A stretch of DNA of 64,000 bases, taken from the NCBI GenBank assembly GCA_900149785.2, contig FSSI02000022.1, positions 1-64,000 on the forward strand. Reading direction: 5' to 3'. The stretch's first letter is position 1, and the number at the start of each line of letters is the position of its first letter. The DNA is from Sodalinema lacuna_A (GTDB lineage Bacteria; Cyanobacteriota; Cyanobacteriia; Cyanobacteriales; Geitlerinemataceae). The translations under genes and the position numbers were made by a program. Shown one piece after another: positions 1-8,607 of this stretch. A model generated the notes under the pieces. It saw nothing but the letters and a program-made list of their open reading frames with translations, made no database searches and was not told the origin of the DNA.

Positions 1-69
1 GTTGAGTTATCCGGGGAGGATGTTTTACCGGGTTTTGTCTTGAATTTGCATCGGGTTTGGGACAATTAA
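1..69 (+). CDS. C-terminal end of an unidentified protein (partial, 5' end outside window)
   Basis: The frame is open from the first base and encodes 22 residues ending VWDN before a TAA at 67-69. The end of the reading frame overlaps the convergent helicase stop codon by a few bases, which is common for tail-to-tail cyanobacterial genes. The segment LPGFVLNLHRVW faintly resembles the C-terminal tail of Uma2-family (DUF820) proteins, but this is too short to assign. It could also be a chance frame. Confidence 0.35.
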   Translation, partial: VELSGEDVLPGFVLNLHRVWDN

Positions 70-2705
70 ACCTCATCGCGAACCGGAAAACGATTGATCA
101 ACTCACTCGCATCCCAGGCCAAACGACGCAGTTCTGGACTGACATGGGGAATATGGGGAATCTGAGAGAGAAAATCGAGCGTTCGTCGTAAAATGCGGAC
201 AATATCTCCTTCATCAAGGCTGGTGTTTTCGCACAGTTCCGTCCATTCCACCCCATAGGCCCAGTATTCCACTAACCCCAGAGCGTCCCATTCTAACCAC
301 ACCGGGAACGCCACCTGATAACGCCATTGAATCTGAATCACGTGGCGGCGTAACCCCCGTAACCCCCCTAACGCTTCTTCGACTTCTGGGGTGATGCTGT
401 AGCGAGTCCAGGTATCGGCGCGCACTTCCATGACGAGGGCTGCACAGGCGGCGGCGAACTGTTCGGGGGTGAGGCGATCGAATTGGCCACTGGTGATGGC
501 TAAACCTAACCACAGTTCATTGTCGCCTCGTACAGCAGCAATGGATTCTCCCAAACCGGTGGGTTTCATAGAGACGCCATCTAAACAGTCAAACTCAATC
601 AGAATGTCGATGAGATCGAGAAAGTCTTCCCAGTGACGGGCTAAATTGACGCGGATACTTTCTTCGCGTTCTTTCCGTTGTCGTTGCAGACGGGCCAGGC
701 GTTTCGCTCGTTTGATGAGGGTTCCGGGATTGCCAAATTGATTGAGAGGATGCCGTTCAAGTTCGGCGGTAATCTCGGCCACTCGATCTTGCCATTCTTG
801 CACTTCCGGGGGAATGTCTGGGGCTACTAGGGCAGGAATTTGGGCGGCGACGGTGTCGGTGTCTGAGTTGCCGTTACGGGTTTGTCCGGGTTTGGGCGGC
901 ATCTCAGGGGGTGGGGTGAGGGAGTCTACCCCCTCTAACCGGGGAAATTCTCCCCGCAGACTGACTACGTCTTTGGTGGTGACGACGTACCAGCGGTTAT
1001 TTGCCCCGAGACAGATGAGATAAGGGGCTTTGCCAGGTCCCGGTCGTTTGGTCACTAAGACAGCGTTGAGCGGCTCGGAAACTGGCACGTTGGCGCCTTT
1101 GAGTTGCACGATACTCCCGGCGACGGCGAATTGTAGGGCGACGGTGAGGGATTTGTTCTGAACTTCGCCGGCTTGTTGTTGCAGGGTTTTGAGGATGCGC
1201 CGTTCTTCTTTAAGGCGTTCTTGGAGTTTTTCGTAACTACTGAGATATTCGGGGTCAACCTGTTCAAATTTACTTTGGGCGGCGGTAATTTCGGCGTCGA
1301 GGTCTTGGAGGGCCTGTTGCTGGGGTCGTAGGCCGAGGCCCGCTAGATATTGCCCGAAGCTGCGTTCGATGAGTTCTTTGGCTTCGTCGAGGCTGTGGGT
1401 TTGCAGCAGGTTGAGGACCATCCCATAGTTGGGGGTGAATTGGCTCACCAGGGGATCGGCTTTGGAGGTGGCCAGGTTGGCGGCTTCGACGGCCCCTTCA
1501 AAGGGGGTGTCTAGGGTGACGACATAGCCCTGTTCGTCCATGCCTCGCCGTCCGGCCCGTCCGGCCATTTGTAGGAATTCGGAGGCGGTGAGGAGGCGAT
1601 GGCCGCGATCGGTGCGTTTGGAGAGGCTGGAGATGACGGTGGTGCGGGCGGGCATATTGATGCCGGCGGCGAGGGTTTCGGTGGCGAAGACGACTTTAAT
1701 CAGTCCTCGTTGGAAGAGTTGTTCGACGAGGCCTTTCCAGGCGGGTAGGATGCCGGCGTGGTGGGCGGCGATGCCTCGGTAGAGGGGTTCGACTTGTCCT
1801 TCGCGGCCGGCGTCGGGGTTTTGCCGCAGAAATTCGTCGATGGTGGTTTTGAGTTGGGCGGCTTCGTCATCGTTGACGAGGCTGAGGGTGCCGATATCTT
1901 TGACGGAGCGATCGCAGCCCCGACGGCTAAAGATAAAGTAAATGGCCGGCAACATATCTCGTTTGCGCAGTTGGGAGACGACGTAGCTAATGGCGAGGCC
2001 GTCACGACGGCTACGGCGGCGGTTTTGGCTGCCCCGGCGCGGTTTGAGGCGGTTGTTGAGTGTGTTGTCTGAGTTGAGGAGGGGAAAGACGCCTTTGCGG
2101 TTACAGAAGAGGAATTGTAGGGGAACGGGGCGATGTTCGGAATAGATGCGTGCGGTGGGACCGTGGACTTGGCTAATCCAATCGGTGAGTTGGTCGCTGT
2201 TGGCGACGGTGGCAGACAGGCCCACGAGTTGGATTTCGGGGGGACAGTAGATGATGGATTCTTCCCAGACGGTCCCGCGTTGGCGATCGTTCATGTAGTG
2301 ACATTCATCGAGAACGACGGTTTGCACGCCCTGGATGGAGGTTCCGACTTCGCCGATGCGGGTTCCGTAGAGCATATTACGGAAGATCTCGGTGGTCATG
2401 ACGATGATGGGGGCATCGCGGTTGAAGGAGAGGTCGCCGGTGAGGAGTCCGACGTTGGGATGACCAAATTGCTCTTGGAAGTCTCGAAGTTTTTGGTTGG
2501 AGAGGGCTTTGAGGGGGGTGGTGTAGAAGACGCGTTGCTGGTTGGCGAGGGCGCGGTAGATGGCATATTCGCCGATGAGGGTTTTGCCGGACCCGGTGGG
2601 GGCGCAGACGATCGCGGATTGGCCGGCGTTGAGGGCGGCGATCGCCTCGTGTTGAAAGTCGTCGAGGGGAAAGGGAAAAAGCTGGTTCAGGTCGAGGTCG
2701 GACAT
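66..2705 (-). CDS. Ski2/Mtr4-like DEAD/DEAH-box RNA helicase
   Basis: About 879 residues. The start is taken at MSDLDLNQLF because the helicase homology begins directly after it; the open frame continues upstream but through low-complexity, ambiguous sequence. Visible helicase motifs are motif I APTGSGKT (about residue 33-40), motif Ia TTPLKALSNQK, motif II DECHYMND (a DECH box), motif III GLSATVAN, motif V ETLAAGINMPARTTV and motif VI QMAGRAGRRG. The C-terminal third matches the rRNA-processing arch/DSHCT region typical of the Ski2/Mtr4 group, ending in a helical domain. Cyanobacterial homologues are thought to unwind RNA, but the substrate here is not known. No partner exonuclease lies nearby. 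Confidence 0.9.
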   Translation of the reverse strand: MSDLDLNQLFPFPLDDFQHEAIAALNAGQSAIVCAPTGSGKTLIGEYAIYRALANQQRVFYTTPLKALSNQKLRDFQEQFGHPNVGLLTGDLSFNRDAPIIVMTTEIFRNMLYGTRIGEVGTSIQGVQTVVLDECHYMNDRQRGTVWEESIIYCPPEIQLVGLSATVANSDQLTDWISQVHGPTARIYSEHRPVPLQFLFCNRKGVFPLLNSDNTLNNRLKPRRGSQNRRRSRRDGLAISYVVSQLRKRDMLPAIYFIFSRRGCDRSVKDIGTLSLVNDDEAAQLKTTIDEFLRQNPDAGREGQVEPLYRGIAAHHAGILPAWKGLVEQLFQRGLIKVVFATETLAAGINMPARTTVISSLSKRTDRGHRLLTASEFLQMAGRAGRRGMDEQGYVVTLDTPFEGAVEAANLATSKADPLVSQFTPNYGMVLNLLQTHSLDEAKELIERSFGQYLAGLGLRPQQQALQDLDAEITAAQSKFEQVDPEYLSSYEKLQERLKEERRILKTLQQQAGEVQNKSLTVALQFAVAGSIVQLKGANVPVSEPLNAVLVTKRPGPGKAPYLICLGANNRWYVVTTKDVVSLRGEFPRLEGVDSLTPPPEMPPKPGQTRNGNSDTDTVAAQIPALVAPDIPPEVQEWQDRVAEITAELERHPLNQFGNPGTLIKRAKRLARLQRQRKEREESIRVNLARHWEDFLDLIDILIEFDCLDGVSMKPTGLGESIAAVRGDNELWLGLAITSGQFDRLTPEQFAAACAALVMEVRADTWTRYSITPEVEEALGGLRGLRRHVIQIQWRYQVAFPVWLEWDALGLVEYWAYGVEWTELCENTSLDEGDIVRILRRTLDFLSQIPHIPHVSPELRRLAWDASELINRFPVRDEV

Positions 2706-3080
2706 GGTTGAGGAGTATGGCTCGGAACAGGTGGAGCGAGGGAGCGTTGGTTNGGTTGGGTTGACCGGTTGGGGCGATCGCCTACCCAAATGATACGGCC
2801 CAAATGATACGGCCACCTGTTCGGGTGCGATCGCTTGAGGGGTCGCCTTGTCTTCATTAAGCGGCTCGATCCACGCGATTGGATCTGGGCTGATTCTGTA
2901 CCAGATGCGGCTGATTGACCTCAGGGATAGGATCTGGGGCGCTGCTGAGGGGCACAGAGGACCGGCGATCGCCCAGGAAAAACGGTGAACCTGAGAATTT
3001 CCCTTCCCCGAATTCCCGGCCCCGTGAGATAATATTGAGTAAAGTTTTGTATCTTGCCTGACAAGCTTAGAATTTATACC
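2706..3080. other. Intergenic region between divergent genes, with an ambiguous base and a 14-bp tandem repeat
   Basis: This 375-bp stretch separates the divergent helicase and pterin synthase genes. Base 2753 is N, so the sequence is uncertain there. Two exact copies of a 14-bp unit (ccaaatgatacggc) sit at 2786-2799 and 2800-2813, next to a HIP1 octamer at about 2774. No convincing gene was seen; promoters for both flanking genes must lie here. Confidence 0.6.
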
Positions 3081-3554
3081 ATGCAAGCCCGTCTGACCGT
3101 CAATACCTATTTCAGCGCGGCCCATCGCCTTGCCCGTCCAGACCTGGATTATACGACCAACTGTGGGGTGTATGGCAAATGCGCCCGTCCTCATGGCCAT
3201 GGTCACAACTATCATCTGGATGTGACTGTCTGTGGGGAGGTTCATCCCCGCACTGGGATGGTGGTGGAGTTAGGGGCGTTACGTCATTTAATTCAAGAGG
3301 TGGTGATTGAACCGCTCGATCATCGGTTCCTTAATAAAGATATTCCTCATTTTGAGACGGTGGTCCCCACGGCTGAGAATATTGCGATTTATATTCGAGA
3401 TCTGCTCCTTGAACCGTTGCAAGAACTCGGCTTGAGTTTGGAGAAGCTCCGCCTGTATGAAAGCCCCAATAATTCCTGTGAACTTTATGGAACGATGGGC
3501 GGTCATCGCCAGGGAACTCCCACTCAGGAAAAAACGAAGTTGCTTCTGGTGTGA
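3081..3554 (+). CDS. 6-pyruvoyl-tetrahydropterin synthase / 6-carboxytetrahydropterin synthase family
   Basis: 157 residues, start chosen at MQARLTV because family homology begins there (an upstream in-frame TTG would add only nine residues). The zinc ligands of the family are visible: His15 (SAAHRL), His40 and His42 (HGHGHNY). Cys34 in YGKCARPHGHGHN is the catalytic cysteine position, and this motif is closer to the PTPS type than to the short QueD motif. LDHRFLN and PTAENIA motifs follow, then ESPNNSCEL at the C-terminus. The enzyme converts dihydroneopterin triphosphate, the product of GTP cyclohydrolase I, encoded 1.3 kb downstream on the same strand. It may serve cyanopterin or queuosine synthesis; sequence alone does not decide. 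Confidence 0.88.
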   Translation: MQARLTVNTYFSAAHRLARPDLDYTTNCGVYGKCARPHGHGHNYHLDVTVCGEVHPRTGMVVELGALRHLIQEVVIEPLDHRFLNKDIPHFETVVPTAENIAIYIRDLLLEPLQELGLSLEKLRLYESPNNSCELYGTMGGHRQGTPTQEKTKLLLV

Positions 3555-3699
3555 GGTGTCGGGTCCTGACTCGACTCTATTAGACGGGGGCGGGCGGTTT
3601 CAAGCGGTTTCAAGCGGTTTGAACTGAAGATGGTATGAGATGTTACATCTCCCGCCCCGATGCTTGACCTCTGTGTTCACACCTGACCGCCAATAGCCT

Positions 3700-3783
3700 C
3701 CCCGAAGACTTGACCCCGAAGACTTGACCCCGAAGACTTGACCCCGAAGATTTGACCCCGAAGACTTGACCCCGAAGACTTGA
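3700..3783 (+). repeat. Six-copy 14-bp tandem repeat abutting the sufE start
   Basis: The unit ccccgaagacttga is repeated six times without a gap (3700-3713 through 3770-3783). Only copy four differs, with T for C at one position. The array ends two bases before the sufE ATG at 3786 and so occupies the whole place where a ribosome-binding site would lie. Each copy includes GAAGA, a weak Shine-Dalgarno-like purine run, and TTGA. Confidence 0.95.
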
Positions 3784-3785
3784 CG

Positions 3786-4259
3786 ATGACGACTCCTCAA
3801 CTTCCCCCAGAACTCGACAAGATGGTTCGACGCTTCCAGCGCGCCTCTGACCCGAAACGGCGTTATGAGCAACTGCTCTGGTTGGCGAAAAAGCTGCCTG
3901 AGATGCCTGAAGCCGACAAAATCCCTGAAAATAAGGTTCAGGGCTGTGTCTCTCAAGTTTATGTCACGGCACGGCTTGATGATGCGGGAAAGGTTTGCTT
4001 TAACGGGGATTCGGATGCTCAACTGACGAAGGGACTGCTGGCGTTCCTGATTCGGGGGACGGAAGGCTTAAACCCTGAAGAAATTGTCAAACTGGCCCCG
4101 GATTTTATTCAGGAGACCGGGTTACAGGCGAGTTTAACCCCCTCTCGTGCCAATGGCTTTTATAACATTTTCAAGACGATGAAACAAAAGGCCTTAGTCT
4201 TGGCAGCGGGTGAGGGTGGTCTTGAGGCTGCCGATATTAAAAGTATTGAAGCCACCTAA
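3786..4259 (+). CDS. sufE: SufE family cysteine desulfuration (sulfur acceptor) protein
   Basis: 157 residues. SufE accepts persulfide sulfur from a cysteine desulfurase and passes it to the Suf scaffold for Fe-S cluster assembly. The sulfur-accepting cysteine is Cys54 in VQGCVSQVYV, the family signature; the surrounding LPEMPEADKIPENKV segment and the C-terminal helices RANGFYNIFKTMK are also typical. The ATG at 3786 is preferred over the TTG two codons upstream, which lies inside the tandem repeat. No functional cysteine desulfurase is in the window; the only one seen (near 55 kb) is a wreck. Confidence 0.92.
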   Translation: MTTPQLPPELDKMVRRFQRASDPKRRYEQLLWLAKKLPEMPEADKIPENKVQGCVSQVYVTARLDDAGKVCFNGDSDAQLTKGLLAFLIRGTEGLNPEEIVKLAPDFIQETGLQASLTPSRANGFYNIFKTMKQKALVLAAGEGGLEAADIKSIEAT

Positions 4260-4872
4260 GTCTTGGTTGATCAGTTGTCTATGAGTTGTCTGTGAGTTGT
4301 CTGTGAGTTTCAGATTGACGAAAAATTAAAGATATTCGTCAAAATCTCGGCGATCGCCTGAAAAAGATGTTAGAATCGTGAAGGTGATTTACGATTCTGT
4401 GCGGTTGTCATGGGTTTTCAAAATCGGGTTTTGATGCGCCACGGCAACTTCAGCCAATCTAACCTAAACCCTCGGGAACTCTAGCAAAATCGGGATAGCT
4501 ATTGCCTTTGCCCATGCTTTCAAAACCGTCTCCTTTGTTTGCGATCGCACTCGATCTCTCTAGCCAATTTTATCGAGTCTCAAGCGATCGCCAGTCCGAT
4601 GCGGTATTCAGAGCAAGTGGCATTTTTTCAAGAAACTCAGTTAACAAAAATAGTTCCGCGCCCTGCTAAATCAGGGTTGCGAGCCTCTAACTTGACCATT
4701 CATGGTTGATTTTCGTTGCGAATTCACTCGCGTTTTTGGAGAAACATCTATGTTTCCTAGATTCAACAGCAGTTAGTCAACTGCCCAACTCAGCAATGCT
4801 TTTTTTTCGCCGCCTTGCTCAGACCGAATCTAACGTCCGATTTCCTCACAGATACTGATTTTCAACAGCCTA
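4260..4872. other. Intergenic region upstream of folE
   Basis: 613 bp without a supportable gene on either strand. It contains short repeats (tgagttgtctg, about 4277-4310), HIP1-like octamers near 4350 and an AT-rich end, probably carrying the folE promoter. No tRNA, riboswitch or known RNA structure was recognised. Confidence 0.5.
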
Positions 4873-5523
4873 ATGACACTATCCAACTCCTCTGAACTCA
4901 TCGGTACAGATCGACTTGAAAAACAACTCGAAACCAACGGACATATAACCGTTTCCGACCAGGAAATGCGTAACTCAATCCGCACCCTGCTAACAGAACT
5001 CGGAGAAGATCCCGATCGCGAAGGATTACGAGACACCCCCAAACGAGTCAGCAAAGCCTGGCAATTCCTCACTTCTGGCTACGACCAATCCCTCGAAGAA
5101 CTGCTCAACGGTGCCATCTTCAATGAAAACTCCCATGAGATGGTTTTGGTGCGCGACATCACGTTATTTAGCACCTGTGAACATCATATGTTGCCCATTA
5201 TCGGCCATGCTCATGTCGCCTACATCCCCAACGGGAAAGTGATTGGCCTGTCTAAAATTGCCCGCATTTGTGAAATGTTTGCCCGTCGTCTTCAGGTTCA
5301 AGAGCGTCTGACGGGACAAATCGCCGACGCCTTACAAGAGGTTCTCAAGCCCCAAGGGGTGGCCGTTGTCATCGAAGCCACCCATATGTGCATGGTCATG
5401 CGTGGGGTGCAAAAACCCGGTTCCTGGACGACCACCAGCGCCATGCGAGGCGTGTTTGCGGATGACGCACGGACTCGCCAAGAGTTCATGGGCTTAATTC
5501 GTCACAGTCCTCAGTTCCACTAA
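4873..5523 (+). CDS. folE: GTP cyclohydrolase I
   Basis: 216 residues, the usual length. GTP cyclohydrolase I opens the imidazole ring of GTP to give 7,8-dihydroneopterin triphosphate, the first step of folate and other pterin pathways. The active-site segment STCEHHMLP (Cys about residue 102, His following) and the second zinc cysteine in THMCMVMRG are present, as are the family motifs IGLSKIARI and VQKPGSWTTTSA. The first about 30 residues are a variable leader; RNSIRTLLTELGEDPDREGL then starts the conserved helical part. The pterin synthase that uses its product lies upstream, separated by sufE. Confidence 0.96.
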   Translation: MTLSNSSELIGTDRLEKQLETNGHITVSDQEMRNSIRTLLTELGEDPDREGLRDTPKRVSKAWQFLTSGYDQSLEELLNGAIFNENSHEMVLVRDITLFSTCEHHMLPIIGHAHVAYIPNGKVIGLSKIARICEMFARRLQVQERLTGQIADALQEVLKPQGVAVVIEATHMCMVMRGVQKPGSWTTTSAMRGVFADDARTRQEFMGLIRHSPQFH

Positions 5524-5539
5524 GTGTAACCTCAGGTTT

Positions 5540-5573
5540 TCCCCCTCTCTCGAACCCGTCGCGAGAGGGGGAA
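5540..5573. terminator. Inverted repeat between convergent folE and MORN genes
   Basis: ccccctctctcg (5541-5552) pairs with cgcgagaggggg (about 5559-5571) with one mismatch and a short loop. It lies between two tail-to-tail genes. No T-run follows on the plus strand, so it may be a structured or factor-assisted terminator rather than a classical one. Confidence 0.5.
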
Positions 5574-5615
5574 ACTGGCGAGGCCAGCTTGGCTTAACCC
5601 GAAGCGGGAGAGGGA

Positions 5616-6443
5616 TTAGTTATAACCGCTGAAACTGACCGGTTGACCGTCCCGGAACGCTCCCTCAAAGGTCGTACCATCCGTTAAGAACATGGTTCCT
5701 GTTCCATGAGGTCGTGCCTGGCGTAGTTCTCCCCGGTAGCGAGCGCCATTATTATAAGTACAGGTGGCATTGTTGGCATCAAACTGACGGTTCAAGAAGA
5801 AGCCTTGACAGCGATCGCCAGTCGAGAAAGTAAACGTTCCCTGGCCATAGGGATGTCCCGCGAAAAAGTCACCCTCATAGCGATTCCCATTTTGAAACAC
5901 TAAACTGCCACGACCTTGAGGTTGACGGCTTAAAATTTCCCGTATATTGATCACCACACTCTCCTCATTTCGGGTAATCGTTTGACCAAGAGGATTGGTT
6001 TCCGTGACGGTTGCTGACCCCGTTTCGACCTCAATTCGACGAACATCGGCAAACTCCCCTTGATATCGGCTCCCGTCGGTATAAAAGACCGATCCAAAGA
6101 CAATCTTGCCATTCTCCCAAGTTCCCTCATAGCGAGAATCATCAGCAAAGACAAAACGACCTTGACCATGAGGAACCCCATTGCGCCACTCTCCCTCATA
6201 ACGGTTGTTATTGTCAGAGACAAAAACACCTCGACCATGAGGAACCCCATTCCTGAGAAAACCGGCGTAGCGACCACCATTATCAGTGGTACATCGGTCC
6301 CAACCATTGATGACCTGATTTTCACAAATTAAAAGCAACCCATCCTCGCCGCGCTCTTGAGCCATGACAGGTCTTGCGAGGTTCAACAGGCTCACCTGTG
6401 TTCCCAGTAGCGTTAAAAATAGGATGCCGAGATTCTTTTTCAT
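5616..6443 (-). CDS. Secreted or periplasmic MORN-repeat protein
   Basis: 275 residues starting at MKKNLGILFLTLLGT, a typical signal peptide ending near PVMAQ; the longer frame upstream is judged non-coding. About eight MORN-type repeats follow (for example GRYAGFLRNGVPHGRG, NRYEGEWRNGVPHGQG, NRYEGDFFAGHPYGQG, ARYRGELRQARPHGTG). MORN repeats form beta-hairpin stacks used in membrane association or as binding scaffolds. The middle repeats are degenerate (SRYQGEFADVR). It lies 52 bp downstream of a lipoprotein gene on the same strand and may be co-transcribed. The cellular role is unknown. Confidence 0.8.
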   Translation of the reverse strand: MKKNLGILFLTLLGTQVSLLNLARPVMAQERGEDGLLLICENQVINGWDRCTTDNGGRYAGFLRNGVPHGRGVFVSDNNNRYEGEWRNGVPHGQGRFVFADDSRYEGTWENGKIVFGSVFYTDGSRYQGEFADVRRIEVETGSATVTETNPLGQTITRNEESVVINIREILSRQPQGRGSLVFQNGNRYEGDFFAGHPYGQGTFTFSTGDRCQGFFLNRQFDANNATCTYNNGARYRGELRQARPHGTGTMFLTDGTTFEGAFRDGQPVSFSGYN

Positions 6444-6495
6444 ACTGTTAACCAACGTGACCAAGTTGCAAACACCACTGCTGTGAAACAACGTC

Positions 6496-7563
6496 TTAAG
6501 ACTCAAGTTGTGGAGGTGGCGCAAGAGTCCGAGTTCCTGAAGAGAGATCAGAGGATGGAACCTGTCGGATAAAATCAGTGCGACCATTTCCATTGTCCTC
6601 GTCACCAACAGAGGTCACTGGAGCATCTCCAACGGCTCTGGCGACCTCAATTCCGTTTTCTTCGAGGATTACTAATGGGGACCCCGTAGCTAAATTTTCA
6701 ACTCGTCTAACAACAACCCGTCCTCCGGCGATATTTTGACCAATGCGAACATACTGACTGTTCACTGAACCCGGAGTACGCAAGATAATCTGCACCTCAT
6801 CTCCGATTTGCATCACTCCCGAGACTTCGATCGCCTCAGCCGTGTCCGCCGTTGGTGGGGGGGGAGTTGGCGGAGTTGGCGGAGTTGGCGGAGTTTGGGG
6901 AACTTGAGGAACTGGTGTCGGTTCTGGCGCAAAGCGAGGAGTGGCCGCAGATTCAAATGGCAAATCCGGTAATGGATTAACCGTTTGCATGGGGAGTGGA
7001 GGAAGCGGTGGCCCTGGGGGGTCCACCGCCGCCGCCGCATCTGCTGTTTGTCCACCCGGTCCAGCGGTTGGCGTTCCGGGAGCGCCTCCATTTGTCCCGT
7101 TCGTCCTCTGTGTCCCCTGACCGTTCCCTGTTCTCCCTCTGTTACCGGTATCGGTTGCGCCCGGTTCCGGCTCCCCAGTGACTTGTCGGGTCACGGTTTC
7201 GGCTTGTCGCTGACTGCGGGACACTTCTACGGGTAAAATGCCAAACGGGTCAGCCCCATCATCCCGAGCCGCATCCAAATTTCGTTGAACCTGACGGCTG
7301 CGCTCTTGGGGGTTAGTTGAGGAGATTAACCCGCTAGGAGCCGCCATTGTGGCTTCGTCTTCTTCCACAACTGGGGATTCAAAGGGTTCAGCTTCAGGAA
7401 TGTCCTCCTCTCCATTGGCGGGTGCATCGGTGGGAGCTTGTTCAGCCACCGGAGTCTCATCGGGGTCAGGGGCGCTGAAGTCTTGTTCGTCTGGGCCACA
7501 AGCTCCTAGCACCAGGGCTAGGGCCAAGCCCAAAGCTGTAAATTGATGTTGACGCATGGCCAT
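6496..7563 (-). CDS. Proline-rich lipoprotein, possible PilP-like C-terminal domain
   Basis: 355 residues. The N-terminus has a lipobox (LALVLGACG), predicting a lipid-anchored envelope protein. An acidic linker and a long Gly/Thr/Pro-rich region follow, including a PTPPTPPTPP run encoded by a 9-bp tandem repeat (about 6861-6890). The C-terminal about 110 residues (VSGVMQIGDEVQIILR ... QNIAGGRVVVRRV) look like a small beta-domain of the type seen in pilus assembly PilP proteins; this is a weak resemblance. The start could also be the second Met two codons in. It is divergent from ispE with a 73-bp gap. Confidence 0.7.
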   Translation of the reverse strand: MAMRQHQFTALGLALALVLGACGPDEQDFSAPDPDETPVAEQAPTDAPANGEEDIPEAEPFESPVVEEDEATMAAPSGLISSTNPQERSRQVQRNLDAARDDGADPFGILPVEVSRSQRQAETVTRQVTGEPEPGATDTGNRGRTGNGQGTQRTNGTNGGAPGTPTAGPGGQTADAAAAVDPPGPPLPPLPMQTVNPLPDLPFESAATPRFAPEPTPVPQVPQTPPTPPTPPTPPPPTADTAEAIEVSGVMQIGDEVQIILRTPGSVNSQYVRIGQNIAGGRVVVRRVENLATGSPLVILEENGIEVARAVGDAPVTSVGDEDNGNGRTDFIRQVPSSDLSSGTRTLAPPPQLES

Positions 7564-7636
7564 CTCCCCAAAATCCTCCTTCTAGGATAACTTGATCAAT
7601 GGTACTTGTGGTTCTATCCACCGTTGAGCCAAATTC

Positions 7637-8581
7637 ATGGAACGTTGCACCCTCTCCGCCCCTGCCAAGATTAACCTACATTTAGAGATTATCGGCGATC
7701 GCCCCGATGGCTATCACGAGCTGGCCATGGTCATGCAGAGTGTGGCTCTGTGCGATCGCCTGGAGTTACGGGCCAACGGACTCGAACAGTTCCGAGTCCA
7801 CTGTAATACACCGGGAGTCCCGAGCGATCGCAGCAACCTGGCCCTGCGTGCGGCGGAGTTGATGGCCGGGCAATACCCCGAGAGCTATCATAACCTCGGT
7901 GGTGTGGATATTCGTCTGAACAAAATGATTCCCATCGCCGCCGGCTTAGCGGGCGGTTCGGCTGACGCAGCGGCGGTTCTCGTGGGCTTAAACTTACTGT
8001 GGAACCTCGGTCTAACCCAACCCGAACTCTGGGAATTAGGAGCGCAGTTAGGCTCAGATATTCCCTTTTGCATCAGTGGGGGAACGGCCCTGGCCAGTAG
8101 TCGTGGCGAGGAAATCACCCCGCTACCGAGTATGGAAGGATTGTCGGTGGTGTTAGCTAAATATCGCAGTTTGGCCGTCTCCACCCCCTGGGCCTATAAA
8201 ACCTTCCGGGAACGCTTTTGCGATACCTACGCCACAGGTGAACGCGAACAAGAACAGCGGCGCAATTCTCTTCACGCCGGCCCGATGATGTCGGCGTTGC
8301 TAAACCACGATAAAGCCGAGATTGGTCGTCTGCTCTATAACGACTTAGAAAAAGTGGTCTTACCGGAGTTTCCCTCGGTGGCTAATTTGCGCCAGGTGAT
8401 GTCGGATGGCGAGGTTCTCGGGGCCATGATGTCTGGTTCTGGGCCAACGGTGTTTGCTCTGACGGAAACTCCTGAACAGGCTCAGGCTCTGTGTGACCAT
8501 GTTAAACGGGAAATTTCCGATGATGATTTAGCGTTGTGGGTAACGAAATTTTGCCCGACAGGAATCGTTTTTGATGGATAA
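7637..8581 (+). CDS. ispE: 4-diphosphocytidyl-2-C-methyl-D-erythritol kinase
   Basis: 314 residues. IspE phosphorylates CDP-methylerythritol with ATP in the MEP isoprenoid pathway, which supplies carotenoids, the chlorophyll phytyl tail and quinones. The N-terminal SAPAKINLHLEI motif, the GHMP-kinase ATP loop PIAAGLAGGSADAAAVL and the C-terminal MSGSGPTVFAL motif are all intact. An insertion around residues 195-215 (rich in Glu/Arg/Gln) is somewhat longer than in E. coli, as is usual for cyanobacteria. The ATG at 7637 opens directly into the first conserved motif. Confidence 0.96.
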   Translation: MERCTLSAPAKINLHLEIIGDRPDGYHELAMVMQSVALCDRLELRANGLEQFRVHCNTPGVPSDRSNLALRAAELMAGQYPESYHNLGGVDIRLNKMIPIAAGLAGGSADAAAVLVGLNLLWNLGLTQPELWELGAQLGSDIPFCISGGTALASSRGEEITPLPSMEGLSVVLAKYRSLAVSTPWAYKTFRERFCDTYATGEREQEQRRNSLHAGPMMSALLNHDKAEIGRLLYNDLEKVVLPEFPSVANLRQVMSDGEVLGAMMSGSGPTVFALTETPEQAQALCDHVKREISDDDLALWVTKFCPTGIVFDG

Positions 8582-8607
8582 TGGCCCCTAATTTCTGGCT
8601 AGGTTTT

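Noticed and set aside
2133..2711. Long plus-strand open frame opposite the helicase gene
   Set aside because: It is Gly/Val/Asp-rich antisense of a well-supported helicase and has no family features.
2753..2753. Single N as a sign of an assembly gap
   Set aside because: Only one ambiguous base; the flanking sequence is continuous and no gene is affected at the chosen helicase start.
6860..6890. Repeat in the lipoprotein gene considered as a CRISPR-like or regulatory array
   Set aside because: The 9-bp period simply encodes Thr-Pro-Pro units of a proline-rich linker.
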